Shown: piece after piece, positions 1 to 12,860 of the stretch
Layout of the letters: every line of letters starts with the position of its first letter
Numbering within the stretch: the stretch's first letter is position 1
NCBI GenBank assembly: GCA_013397455.1
Contig: VYZB01000223.1
Span: forward strand, 1,377,274 to 1,441,273
Length of the DNA: 64,000 bases
Reading direction: 5' to 3'
From: Crotophaga sulcirostris
Taxonomy: Eukaryota; Chordata; Aves; Cuculiformes; Crotophagidae
Made by a program: the position numbers and the translations under genes
The notes under the pieces: model-generated
Told to the model about the DNA's origin: nothing
Database searches by the model: none
The model's input: only the letters and a program-made list of their open reading frames with translations

Positions 1-3000
1 ACGTGGAATATTCAGAGAAGGCTGTGGTAGAAGCAGCATTAGGGAAGAGTTTTTGCACTGGTAAGACCACTGGTTTCTGTTACACATAGTGTCTGTGGTT
101 GCAGGCAGTACCTGGGGACAGCAGGAGGAGCAATGAGGCAGCAGGGAAGAGGGAACTCCAGCTCATATAAAGGCATGCAGGGTGTCCCAAAGAGCAGGTG
201 GTGGAAGCAAAACCCAGAATCAAGCACAGCCCTGCAGGAGATCCTCTGACAAGAGGGAAAGTTGTGCATAAACCTTCTCATGTTTATTCAGCTTTCCCTA
301 GTTCTTCCACTTCTCTCATTTTATTTATCCTGTTTAATATTCTTTCAAAACTGTTTTTTTCTTGTGTTTCAAAACCTTTCTGTCATCTCTGAGTTCTCTG
401 TGGGACAGGAGGCAGGTAGGTGCACCCCAAAGCAATACTTTTCTCCTGATACAGCTGCAGTTCTGTTCAACCAAATGCTGCAGTGGATCTGCTCAAAATG
501 TTTGTGTTTCTAGGAAAAGTTTGTTTCTGAGCTCAGTGAATTGGAGTAAAGAAGAAGCAATGCTCATTGATATATAGTTCTTAAAGAAAATTATGGCTGT
601 CTCCTATCTACCTGAATTAGAATAAAGAAAAAGCCCAATCTTCCCTCAATTCTATCAGATTAATACTCTCAATAATAAAATGGTTGCAATAAATTTTTAG
701 GCAATTTTTTAGCTTTTCAAATTCTGTATTTGTAGACAGTGTGAGGAACAGTTTTAAGAAGGTCGATTTGGATAAATATGAATGACAATGACTGTAGAGA
801 GTTTAACCACCTCAGATAAGTGAGGTGGGCCTTTTTGTTCTTTCTAATTGCTCCAGAATAAGGTGGGATATTTCTTTATTTTTTTGTTTTTTTTTTTCCT
901 TTTCCCTATGGTTTTACTTCTATTTGTATGGGGTGGAACAGCAACAAATTCTGTGGTGTGCTTTGCAGTGGAATCAGTCAAAAATATTCATTAGGTTATT
1001 TTCTGTCAGTCATCATGAGAAGAAAAGATAAGAAGACAGGGCAGTAGTATCTCCTTTCAAATTTATGCTTTACAGAGGAAATGGTATGCATAATGGAAAA
1101 AAAACCAACCCAAACAACTCACAATTCTGAGGCACATCTAGGATTGCGTAAGTGCCCAGATAAAATTATTTTTTAAATCTGTCTTACAGGTTTACTCAAC
1201 CATGTATTTTTTTGTTATTAAGAAATTATTTTTAACTACTATATTAGCAAATTACAAATAAAAAATAAAGTACTTTTCAAATTTGCTTTATTTGTTATTG
1301 TTCAGATCTGCATATATCCCTGACCCATATTTACAGAGTATGAGTCTGTCATACACCTGTTTTAAATGGAGGAAAAGAATCCCAGCCCAAACTGGTTGGA
1401 TCATGTGTAGGAGTTTGCTCTGTTCTAGAAATGCTATTGCTATGCCAGGCGCTCTGCAATTCTCTTTATGTGAGTGGAGTTTGATCCTGTCTGTCCTAAT
1501 AACTTTATTGGTTAGCTTTGGGAACTGATTAAGATTTTGTTTAGCTTTGAAATTCGTTTTCCAATAATATCAGCAGTTACAACAGTAAGATTTTGCAATG
1601 CATTACCTACCAGTCTCATTGCAAGAATTGGGAAGTAGATGACAGTGACTGAGTCAGATCAGGACACCAGAAAAGGCTCTAGAGAACATCCTTCAGTTCT
1701 TAGGCAAGTCAGATACATGGGTTTGCTGTTTTCTTTCCTGTCCCTCTCTAACAAGTTGTTTATTGAACTCCATAAGAGGAGGTAATAAATAGGGCAGGCA
1801 ATTTGATTTGGGTAAGTATAATACCACCCTATCGCCTAGGCAGCTGTCAGATACAAAGCCAACAACATCACTGGCAAGCTGATGTGCATGCTCTTCCCCA
1901 GGCTGTGTAGTTGGAAGAGTCCTGGATGCCTTGTGCTAGGCTGCACCCTTAAAGGCATGCTTCTGTGAAAAGCCTCGAGGAAAAAGACGTCACCTTTGAA
2001 TAAAGATCATATACAAATGAAATTATCACAGCAAAATTTTATGACTCAGAAATATTAAAATACAGAATTAAAGCAAAGAGAAAGCAGGAATGAGTAACAT
2101 CTTTATTTCATAATTATCCATTACACTCTAATGTTTGTGTGAACATTGAAATCACAAAGCCCTGTACTTCAAAGTAATTATTCAGAACAAAATGGTTAAT
2201 TGGTTAATCCAGTTCAATGTAACATGCATATTCCTGAATAGTTACGTTTTTTTCAGTTAAGTTTGCATATGCATGTTAAATCCATCCACCTGATTTGTGA
2301 AGTTTGAGACACTATTCAGGGAATATCATCATGCAGGCATCCTCGTAGCAGATGAGTTTTTTGATAACATGTAAGATGAATATTATCAGAAATAGTGCAT
2401 CTGCATTGTAGTTAAAAATAGAGGTAAAAACAGGAAAAAAAAAACCCAAACGCTGGTTTGTGATACCATAAGACACACAATAATTTTTGATTTCCTGAAC
2501 ACTTCCCACAGTTTCCATGTTCTGTATACACCAGGAAAGGCAGTGGGGATGGAGAAGGGTGGACCAGAAATGAGTTTGTTACAAGCATGGGGTAGCACGT
2601 GTCAACAAGATGCTGGTTTACTTTCGCTTAATTGCTCTGATTTCTTTTTCTCATACTTGGTTATCCTGCTCCATTGCAACTTTCTCTACCTCAGTAACTT
2701 CCTCATATGCTCAGTAGTGAGGGAACTACTTGTTAATTTTAGGAGTCACTTTAAGATTAAAAAGCCTTTGTCTTCATGAAATGTGTTTTATGAAAATGCT
2801 TGGGTTTGATCTTCATGCATAAAATCCTAGGTAGGCAGAGGTAGTATCACATATTAGGCCTGATTAAGTAAGCTACAGTCTTTTCAGGTTTAGGCAATGT
2901 CAGTTGGCTCTGTCCAGCTCTGCTAATCAGTGTAGAAGAATGCCCACCCTCCCTACAGCATTGCTTCTTGGTAGCCTTGGATCACCAGAGTTACAGAAAG

Positions 3001-3806
3001 ACTTTGTTGTAAAATCAAAGGCTTCAGTCACAGCACACTTAAAATTTCTCTCATTTCACCTCATTTCAAACAATGAAAAATTTTATTTCCCTGAAATTTT
3101 TGTTGGTTTCTCAGTTCCAGTTAAGATTTTATGAATAACTGAGGATAAGGTTGGATTACCCTTCTGCTTTGCTCCTCTTGCTGAGTGCTTTATACACAGG
3201 AGTAATTCTGTTGATTTTAATGGAACTTCCTATATAGATGGGGTGTTCATTAACGTATGGATGACAAGGGCACAGAGTGGTTTAAAGGAATAACTTCTGA
3301 AAGCTGGCATCTATGATTTTTTTACCCTATAAACTGGAATCCCATTCTACAAGGCAATGAACTTTCTGTGTCCAAGAAATATGTAATTATTATTTGTCTG
3401 TGTATCTGTGTGTATGGGGCTGTGCATGTGTGTGTATGAGAATACACACATTTCTGAGAACATTTAGAGAGGCTACATCATGCTTGTGCTGGGTGCTATT
3501 CATTTGTTAATGGAGCACCCACTCATTGTAATGCTGAGAGCTGCATAGCTGCACCAAGGAATGACTGGGGATATTTTAGTGTGTTTACAGCCTTGTCAAA
3601 CACCTCCAGAATATGGAATAAATGCATTCAGTATTTTTACTCTGCAATCAGTGCTCCTTCTTAAATACGGCACTGTCACTGTAATGAAAGACAAATTAAG
3701 TAAACCTATAAAGCTTATGAATTAAACTAAGAATTAACTAAGGTTTTTAGTGTTCTGCATTCTGTGGTTTTACTTCTGTTTCTTCTTTTTATATTGGCTG
3801 ATATAG
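1..3806 (+). other. KIF16B: KIF16B intron, 3' part (intron start lies outside the window)
   Basis: This is non-coding sequence leading into the first KIF16B exon of the window. The preceding exon should encode the start of the PX domain, ending in a stretch rich in Phe, Glu, Val and Lys, and I could not find it here. It therefore most likely lies to the left. The segment is AT-rich, with T-rich tracts (for example 872-899) and a TG-rich stretch near 3400-3450. It ends in a pyrimidine-rich tract (about 3776-3795) and the acceptor dinucleotide AG at 3805-3806. Short ORFs here have no recognisable similarity and are treated as chance. Confidence 0.8.
3429..3450. repeat. Perfect TG/CA inverted repeat (9-bp stem, 4-nt loop)
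   Basis: The arms at 3429-3437 (TGTGTGTAT) and 3442-3450 (ATACACACA) are exact reverse complements separated by four bases. They sit at the end of an alternating TG-type stretch that begins at 3421. This is probably a degenerate TG microsatellite that can fold back on itself. I see no link to a gene signal. Confidence 0.7.
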
Positions 3807-3896
3807 ATGACAGTTCTGGATGAGACATGGACAGTATTCAGGCGATACAGTCGTTTTCGGGAAATGCATAAAACTTTAAAACTGAAGTACCCAGAG
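3807..3896 (+). CDS. KIF16B: KIF16B coding exon, PX domain part 1
   Basis: KIF16B is a plus-end-directed kinesin-3 motor that carries early endosomes along microtubules. Its C-terminal PX domain binds phosphatidylinositol 3-phosphate on the endosome membrane. This exon has 30 codons, from ATG-ACA to CCA-GAG. It includes the motif FRRYSRF (exon residues 11-17), whose Arg-Tyr pair is the hallmark PX phosphoinositide-binding element, followed by a basic helix ending KLKYPE. The acceptor AG is at 3805-3806 after a pyrimidine tract, and the donor GAG/gtaagt is a perfect consensus. The leading ATG is an internal Met codon, not a start; mammalian KIF16B has Ile there, as I recall. A second AG at 3812-3813 could serve as an acceptor but would remove conserved Thr-Val. 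Both exon ends are in phase 0. Confidence 0.96.
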
Positions 3897-6800
3897 GTAA
3901 GTTTTGATAAAACTTCTTTAGCAGAAAAAGGTGGAGGTAGAGTCTTGAAAATAAGTTTTTTGAAAGATTTTTTCTCAAAACCAATATTCCTATCAGCTGT
4001 ATGCTTCTAGTAAGATTGGCAAGCCCTTCATCAGTTTAAAGCTTCAAGGCTGCTAGATACAGGATGAATGTTGCATGCCCTTGCTACAGTGAAACGGTGA
4101 CTCCATGTGTTGCCTCTAGCTATTAATTCCCTTTACTGCTGACTGGCATCATTCCCTGGAGGTTGCTGTTTTGTTCAGTGCAAGATACTTGCAGTCAGAT
4201 CATGTAATCCCGACAACTTTTCATTTAAAGGAAGAGCGTTGTTTCACAGATACTCTTGTAATAGTGGCTCACAGGTTTCTGCAAAATGGAAAATTGATCT
4301 TTCTGACCACCTTGGAGACTCTAGGCATTCAGGATATGAGGAGCTGTGCCTGACAGAGCTTTAGTTCATCAGAGTGACCATTCATAGAATTACAGTTCTT
4401 GGCTTCAACATCTAACATTTAATTATTAACGTTTTGCTTTGGTTTTGCTTGTTCCCTTAGATTTTAGAACAAATAAATAATTCAAGTAATTGAAGTGATC
4501 CTGAGTTGAGAGATAGCACAAATAAAGAAGCCTGGGCAAAATGTTCAGGGGCAATATATTAAAAAATCTAAACATGGTTCAAGAACAAGAGAGATGGCAA
4601 TAGTGGTTTTGGTCTTAATTTACACATTCTTTAAGATTAAAAAAAAGAGAAAAGGAAAAGAAAATCAGGTTATCTTTTCTGATTGTCAGAAAATTTTAAA
4701 ATGTAAATATTAGTTTTGAGTGGAAAATGGAAATATTCTCTTTCCATGGATGCTTTAAAAAATATTTCTTGTGAATGAACGTCAGTATCGTATTTTTTTA
4801 TTTGAATGATAGAAATATTTTATTTGAATGTGATTTCCTCTTGGTTGTTAGAGTCATAGTCTGTAAATAGGAATATCCTAATTGCATCTAAATCTTGAAA
4901 AAACAGCTAGGCAGTCATCCACTTCAAATAGAAAAGGGCCACCTGAATCCCTCTGCAGACTGATCTTCCCCATTTAGGAAAATGTGTTTGAGTGGCCTTT
5001 TTCAGAGTCTATTATTCGTCCTGACAGTACATTGAAGAACAACTGGATTTGGCTTTTAGAGTTATGTCAGCGGAAGAGCAACTTCTTTGCAGTATGTAAT
5101 AATCAGGTTTAGGAGGAATCTGCTGATCTTAAAGCCATTATTAAAATGTTCTGCAGCATATTAATGTATTAAGCATTTTTGACCGTCAGTACAAATTTGG
5201 GCTTTTTTTGGTGTTATGGGGCTGGAGGTGGAATGGGGTGGTGTTGGTGTTGCTCCTTTGTTTGCTTGTTTTGAAGAACATAGCAGTGGTATTACTAGGT
5301 CAAAATGAAGTCCAGCATCCAAGAGCATACAACTGAGAAAAGGTCTCAGTCTAGAGCAAAGGTGTTATACATAGTTTTCTTTCTGTTGGAATCCTCCCAG
5401 CTGAAGTTTTTTTTGTTGTAATTAGTAGTTCTTAATTCATATCTTTCCTCTGGATTTTATCTGTATTTGCCATTCTCTACAGCACTTCCTTTATAGGTAA
5501 TTTCTCTAAAGGCACACTTACAAGGTCAATACTTTCTCTGGTGTAATGTGCCAGTTTGTTTCTTATTGACACTTACGGGTTGCCATATGTCTGTGTCTTA
5601 AGTAAACTTATTGAGATTTACATCTAGTACATTTACAGAATTATTGGTTTAACTACTCAAGTGAATAAATTTCTAATTTCCACATAGAAAATGCATTATA
5701 GTGTGTTTTATTAAGTTACCTGTTCGCTTCTCAACAACTTTTGTGAGTTGGGGCAAATACCAAGTCTTACAACTTTCACTAAAATATGATACTCTTTGGA
5801 GAAGCATGGTGACATGTTTTGACTTCTAATGTGCTTGAAGGAAATGTTTAGTCATGTTACTTTCTGAAATAGTAGTTCTGTAGCTTTGGTAGTAACTTCT
5901 TCCAGCTGTTATTGAGCCTCCACTTCAGAACAGCCTTCAATAAATTATCAGTGAGGTTCAAGTATGTCTTTGCTCAGAACAAAGCACATTAAAGCTCAGG
6001 AAAAGCGAGATAAGCGTTTGATTGTGTCATCTACTGCTTTTAGATAGGAACTGTCACTTAAGTACCAGTTTTACCCTTGCAGCACTGACAGTGTCTTCTG
6101 TTGTGTTGTGTCCACTGCTGCTTTGAGACTTAGCACACCCCAAGGGAAATGGCAGGTTTGTGGACAGAAGAAACCTAGCTAATATGCAGTTGGTTTCTTC
6201 TACTCATCAGCATTTCTACAAACCACTGTGTCGTCGTTTATCAGAGGGTAAGAGCACATTGTGATGAATGAAACTCATAATCATGCACTGTAGTAAAGAT
6301 TTGAAATTTGTTTTCTTTGAAGGAATTTCATTATCAATGTTATATACATGAATGATCAATGGCTTCCCATATTTTTACCTTTATTTAAAATAACCTTAAT
6401 TTATGATAATTTTGTAACGTGAGTAGGAGTTCAGTTTATTTGGTAAATTGAAAATCATCTGTCTGCTTCTGCTCATCTGTCGTTGACCTAATTTGGGATT
6501 CACCATGACGCTAAATGCATTTTAGTAGCAAACTTGTCAAAGTTGCATCCTTAGTTACTGTATATTATTCAGAAGAAACTTCATCCTTAAAAGCAATGTT
6601 ATCAGAATTCATCAGAGTTGAATTTTATTTTGCATAGTTCACCTTCCAACTCTAAATTAATATTTATAATGAACAGCGAAAATACTGTGGATGTGTTTAA
6701 TGTATGAGTGTCCTGCTTTTAGAAGTGAACTTTACAGCTCATTAGTTGCTCAGGTCCGAGTTACTACATCAGTATTTTAATTATTTGCTGATCTTGCATT

Positions 6801-8675
6801 TTGTGGTGCTGCCACTGAATTCCCAAAGGAATGTATTGGCAAACTGCTTTATTGGAAAGATTTTTTTAAAAAAAGTATCTTTTCCAGAAGCAGAAACTGT
6901 CTAATATCTTCCAGTCTTACAATATGTATATATTTTATACATGTATTTCATATACCTGCACATTTCTTCTAATGTAATTAGGTGGCTGCTGATAACTTGA
7001 GTATCTAAATGAAATGTGTCATATGCTAATTTTGAAAGACTGAAGAAACTGCAGCAGGGTGAGATTGTGCCAGAGTCAGATAACTGCCAGCATTCTAACA
7101 CTGCCTGTTTTTTTGAGGTCTGCATGATTGTCATTTGCCCAGCTTCAGCTTTCTTACTGCTTCAGCTGCTAGATTGTTAATGGCTGTGTTTCTATTTTGG
7201 GAATTTTAATTAAGACCATACTTGGCTTTCAGTGCAGTAGTCTCTAAAATAAATATACTTTTGTTTGTCATTAGTCAGAAACAGGAGCAAATAGGCTCTT
7301 TAATAGAGAAGTGAGGACTTTCAGAGTATTCTGTCTGCTCCTTCTTTTTCTATCAGTTCATGGTTTTGAAATATTACTGGGATGCTGGTTTGTGCAGAAA
7401 ACCTTCCCGTCCTGATTTCCATCATGTTGTGAGGGAAAACTTGCTCTACCATCTCTGTTAGTTCAGCAAGTTTGAGTGATGCACTCATCTGATGGCCAGT
7501 GCTCTTCTCCTGTTACCACTTTCTTGTCTCTTTCCTCTTTCAAAGGAGAATGGAAGAACAGTTGTCTATTTGTCTTCACCTACCCAGATCCAATATTTAT
7601 TAAGTCCCTTATCTATGTGGATGTCTTCAATTCCTACTTGTATCGAGGTATCTAGACCAGGGTTTGTGGAGCTTTCACTGTAGGCTCTGCTTATGGAGTT
7701 GCCTGTCAGTCTTCCCGCAACCTCTTTCCATGTGCATAAAGATCTCTACATGTCGTTATGGGAAACACCTACTATTGAGATATTTTTATTACTAACAGGG
7801 ATTCTCAATTTAATATTAGTAAATCCATGGAGAGCTGCCAAAGAGAATATAAAAAGATATGCTTGCATTTATAGATTCATTGATGGGAATAAGGACATAT
7901 GTGTGTAGGCAAGATTTCTGTAGGAGTGCTAAAGCTATTGACTTCTTATTTAAGAGAATGTAACGATTAGTGTATTTTTATTTGATATAAGGGTTCTGTG
8001 TATAAATGTATACTTTTGTCTTTCACAATCTAAAGCACAAAATAAGTGTTTTTAATTATTAAAGGCATTTAGGTTATAATTGAGTCAGCTTCCCTTTCTG
8101 CTCATCTGTTTTTTGTAATCTTACGTGACTGAATGGATGCCTAATACCCATATCTGAAACAGCGGGAATGTCTACGTAAACGTAAACCTTCAAGCCAAAG
8201 TTACCATATGATCTGCCTCTATCTCCATCTACTCCCAGTAGGGGAATGAGTGTGCACCATATATTGCGGTAACACATCAGTATCATGAATCTCAGAGGTT
8301 AGAATTAGAGCCTGTTGCTTGGATGACAGGGTTTTTCAGGTGCACTAAGTATTGGACAGTAAATATTGTATTTTATGACCATTAGGAAAAAAGTGCTGTC
8401 TGGTTTCAATTTTTTTTTTTTTTTAGTGGAGTGTTCTGGAGGAAAGGTTCTCATCAGTAGTGTCTGAGTGAGTTATGTATTCCTTCTTTTTATTTCTGAA
8501 GATAATATCTGCTGTGCATCAGAAATTTCTTCATGTGACAGAGTAGCATTGTGTTTGAATGAACTCAAGGCTTTTGTCGACTGGAGAGCTTAATGTGCTG
8601 GTCTTGGCTTTGCATACCTGTAAGAACTGCATGAAACTCAAAGAGCATAAAATATTTTTCAAGTTTTTCAGAAAT
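3897..8675 (+). other. KIF16B: KIF16B intron (21.6 kb), first section: no feature recognised
   Basis: The intron begins with the donor gtaagt. I read this section on both strands and found no exon with matching splice sites and protein similarity, no CR1 fragment and no RNA gene. It is AT-rich, with scattered A/T runs including a 15-bp T tract at 8410-8424. Small ORFs, such as those at 7492-7908, look like chance. Confidence 0.7.
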
Positions 8676-8755
8676 AATATTTAAATATTTTTTTAAAATA
8701 TACTTAATTCAAAACATCTGTTGCAAGTTATTTAAGAAATATTTTAAAATATTTC
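8676..8755. repeat. Cluster of perfect AT palindromes
   Basis: A 14-bp perfect palindrome occupies 8676-8689. A perfect 20-bp palindrome with no spacer (GAAATATTTTAAAATATTTC) occupies 8736-8755. Both lie in a very AT-rich stretch of the KIF16B intron. Such DNA unwinds easily and may extrude cruciforms or act as a matrix-attachment type element, but that role is inferred. Confidence 0.6.
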
Positions 8756-11700
8756 GTATTTTACAAAACTCAAAAGTAGTCTGTCCATTTTTTACTGGAA
8801 GCATTTTGCACCTCAGAGAGGAGAGTCAAGAAATATTTGGTATCTCAGTGAAGCCAGTTCCTGTTTCATCCATCCATACTGCCTGCAATCACCCAACATC
8901 ATCTGTGTGTTTTTTATTAAAATAAGAGACATGAGTTTCTAGTACTTACTTATTGTTTAGGAGTAGTTCGGCTCTGTAATGATGAATGAAGAGGCACGAA
9001 CGTTCATTTAACCACCACTGACTGATCTCAAGGTCCTTTCCTTTTGCCTCCATACTCCTCTTTTGGGTGACTACCGGGGATGTATCTCCATTTTCTTTTT
9101 AAGTGATCCGTATATCTGGTGCTCTTGATAAGTAATAAGTGGAAGAAATCTTCAACACAAAATTCAAGCACAGGTTATGATGAGAGGATGAGTTTGATGT
9201 GAAGCCATTAATTTTAGGAGAGCATCCTTGGATTGTGGAAGACATTCTTTCCAGGATCACCAACAGGGAAATGCAACTTTTTACTAACTTTAGAGACATG
9301 GAGAGTTTGGAATTTTTAATCTTCCCTCCCCATCAACAGTCTGAAGAGTAATTAAGCAAATTCTATATATTTATGTAATTATTAGATTATTTTAATAAAG
9401 TCTTATCAGCGATGCAGAGTTCTTCGTCCTAAGGAAGATTACAAATAGAGAAATTAAACCAAAACCAAGGCAGTAAGCCAGCACACTTGTGCAGAGCACA
9501 TAGGACAGCATTTCAGCTGGGATTTCGGCTGTCTGTCCAATTCTGTTTTTTCACTGTGCAGCTGTAGCATTTCATTAAATGTAAAATTTGTGTTAATCTC
9601 CTGGGATTACTTTGAAAAGGAAAAGGATGAGGAAGGAATAACTTTGAGGTGCTTGGCTTGCAGGGCTGTTGGGACAGTTGCCACATAACTAGGGAGCTTC
9701 TGGAGCTTAGGAGCTACTTTGGCAACAGAAGTCAAAAGCTTGTTGCGTCGAAGCTGGCCAGCCTGAAGCTCTGCTTGATTTTTCTCATTTACTGGCATCA
9801 GTAACTGTACATTTAATTAATGTGTAAGATTTAGGTAGCGTGCTCACGTTGAATGTCTATGTCTATTTTAAGATTTATTTCTGTATTTGAAAACTTGATG
9901 CAGTGAAGAAGTAATCTTCATGCATTCTCCCTGGACTGAAAGAATACTTCTGGATATTAGCTCGCAAATTTGGATATTTTGTTTTAAATAATCAAGAATA
10001 TGTACTGTAGTTTTGGTTTTATATGATGGAAAAACATAGTAGGAGTAACAAATTTAGTATGACAACATTAGGACAAACGCCAAGAATACATAAACAGACT
10101 AAAAGCCCTGTTTTGCCGGAAACTGTACATTTGGGCACAGATTAAAATGAATATTGTTTGCGACATTGATGTGCTTGTAAATAGCAAATGTCATGATGTG
10201 TATTAAAATGGTACCTCTGGCAGAATTGTAAGTATATAGAAAACCATTTAGAAGATAGTTTTTGAAATATAAATCCTAAACTAAAGGCAGACCTCAATTT
10301 TTACTTTCTAGCCTGGAACTATGTTAGCTTTAGTAATGTATCTTTCCATAAATATTGAAAGAAAAATAAAGTAGTAATTTTTGGAATCCATATCTGTGTG
10401 TAAACCTTATAATGCAAGCATGTGATTATAACCTTCATCTTTATTCAGTACAAATTACAGTAATTATGGTATAGATAATTTTAACATTTGTATTCTTCTC
10501 ACCTATAACAGCCAGGAAGTACACACACAGGAAGCATATTTTGTCACATACAGGTTTCCAGTTCCCATTCTTAATTATATTATGTTCAGAGCTTTCTGAA
10601 AGCCTGCAGTTTTATATATGTAGTACTTGCATATCAGCTTTAGTTTGCCACTAGCTACAGAAGTGATTTAAGAGGTAGATCCCCAAATGCTTCATCTCTC
10701 TTTTATTTCTGCAGCATGAGACACTTGGCTTCTGCTGTTTTAAAAAGAAGTTTTAGGACTTTGCTCAGTCCATCAACGTACAAATGAACAGGAGAATTTG
10801 TTCCCATAAGTAAAATAAAAATCCGTTGCTGCTAACCATATCATGTAGTTCAGTACAAGTTTGATTGTGGGAAAGTGTGTTTATTCCATGTGGTCCCTCT
10901 GAATTCATAGTTGCTAACCAGGACTGGAGCATCTGAGATGCAGCAAGTCCCCTGGTGTATTTGCTTCCAGCATAATACTCAATTCTCAGTCTATTTCTAG
11001 TGAGAAAATGAATTCAGTGTGTGAATTTTTTGTTGTAAAACTGAATCTGAATGTGTAAGAGTCTTGTGAAAGCCTGCCTTCGGGATTAATTTCTGATTAT
11101 TGTTGTTTTGTGGGCTAGATTTGTGCAGCAAAGCTTTCTTCACTTGGTACGGGCACTTCTGTGAAAATACAATTTCTGTCTCTCCTCCTTCCACTTCTTC
11201 CCTCCTGTGTTTTGGGCTATGATGAGACCTGGGTTTTTTAGTCTGCCCTGAGTGGCTAATAAAACCTGTGAATTTCCAAACAGTTCTCTGGGAAAATACC
11301 ACTGCTTTTTAGGTCTCCTGATAAATTTGGGATGAGACAAGATTAACCGGCAGGGCAACATCAAATGCCAGGTTTCACTGATAGCGCTGTGCAGAAATCT
11401 TTTATATTAGTAATGTAGAAATTGAAAAAAGAAGCATTTGGAGTGGGGCGAGTTCTTCATCTCATAATTCATGAAACATTTGACAGAATAATTGCTTTGA
11501 TTATTTGATAATCGGATGTTTGAGGCTCTGCTCAATTATCTAGTAGATTTGCATGATATCAAAATATTAATGTTGTTTTATCAGTAAAATAGTTTCAGAT
11601 GGGTAACAGCTATCTGCAAGAGTGGAATGCCTCCAATAAGAAAAATTCCTGGACTATGTAACTTGAGGCTTAGGTACTCACTGAGATTTAGCTGTTTCTT

Positions 11701-12600
11701 AGCTGCTCCTTACTGCCTATAATCCTTAGACTGCAACCCCCTGTCTCTGTTTTCTTCCTGCTTAGTGAAAGGCAGAGGGAAGGACTGGAGTTTTTGCTGT
11801 TTATTTCTTTTTTTTTAATGATTGCCTTGTTTTGGAGGACTTTAAGACTTATGCTCCTTTAATCATTAGTTGTTACTGACAGTCTCGCTGTCATCTAAGG
11901 GTTTTATGAAGAACTTGTTCTCACTGTGTTGGTCAGGGATACCCTGCTGGTTTATGTAGACTTTTCAAGTAGAATCCTCCTTAGATTTTGGTTGATTTAG
12001 GATACAATGACCCACCTGTATTTCTAGTTTTTGTGAAAATACCCAGATTGATTTTGAACAAATAGCGTAGTTAACAAAAATTCCAGCTGTGCTGCCTGTT
12101 TCATCTTTTTCATACATATATAGGTGGTATTACTGACACAACTGTAGATGTGATGATAAACTTCATTCCCTGCCTAATCTGGAGGATTATACCAAGCTTC
12201 TCCAGAGCTTCACATGACAGCTTTTGAGCAGGGTACTACAGGATTGTCCTCTCTCTGTTCATTTGGAACCGCTGGGAGAATGAACAGGCAAATACAGGTT
12301 GCAGATTTTGCTGTACAGTAAGATTGTTTAGCTGTTTACATTGGCATTGGTGTCTTAAGCAAATGAGTGACATCTAAACAGGATTGGGATACAGATGACT
12401 ATTAGCTGATGAAAGCCTCATTCAGATAAGATTGATGTAGTCTGCAAGGAGAAAAAGCTCCTGAAAAAGTTTTCTACCTCTGTGTTTGACAGCAGTTGTT
12501 GGAGTGTAAAGGTGAAATTGAAGCCTGGTTCCTTGTCTCTGTAGTCCCCATTTGTGCTCACTGTAGAGACATCAATGCCTTCACATGGCACTTCAAAGCA
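8756..12600 (+). other. KIF16B: KIF16B intron, second section: no feature recognised
   Basis: AT-rich intron sequence. I see no exon-like segment, known repeat or RNA gene. ORFs on the - strand at 10997-11364 show no family resemblance that I recognise. Confidence 0.65.
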
Positions 12601-12860
12601 TCCAAGGTGCGTCTCCTGCCCTGAACTTTCTGCTGGAGGATTTCTCCACAGCTGCCAGGGAGCAGCAAGATCAAGGCTGTTCCACAAGGGAAGACAAGCT
12701 GTGACCTGAGGGTGGCTGCCACACGGGGTCCTCAGTGGCCAGGGCACAGCCCAGCAGTACCTGAGCAGAGCCTGGATGGTGACAGGAACGGCTCCTGGTG
12801 ACAGTCAGGGACCAGCTGGCAAGGTGAGGTGACAGGTCAGATCCAAGGTCAGATCGAGAG
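12601..12860. promoter_or_regulatory. GC-richer patch with clustered nuclear-receptor half-sites
   Basis: This patch is clearly richer in G and C than the intron around it. It ends with four AGGTGA/AGGTCA hexamers in 30 bp on the + strand: 12822-12827, 12827-12832, 12834-12839 and 12846-12851. The second and third form a direct repeat with one base between them (DR1), the arrangement bound by RXR/PPAR/HNF4-type receptors. The third and fourth are six bases apart. Function as an intronic enhancer is inferred. Confidence 0.35.

Noticed and set aside
1801..1820. TTTGG/gtaagt donor that might end the previous KIF16B exon
   Set aside because: No upstream frame matches the expected PX-domain start, and stops occur immediately before it.
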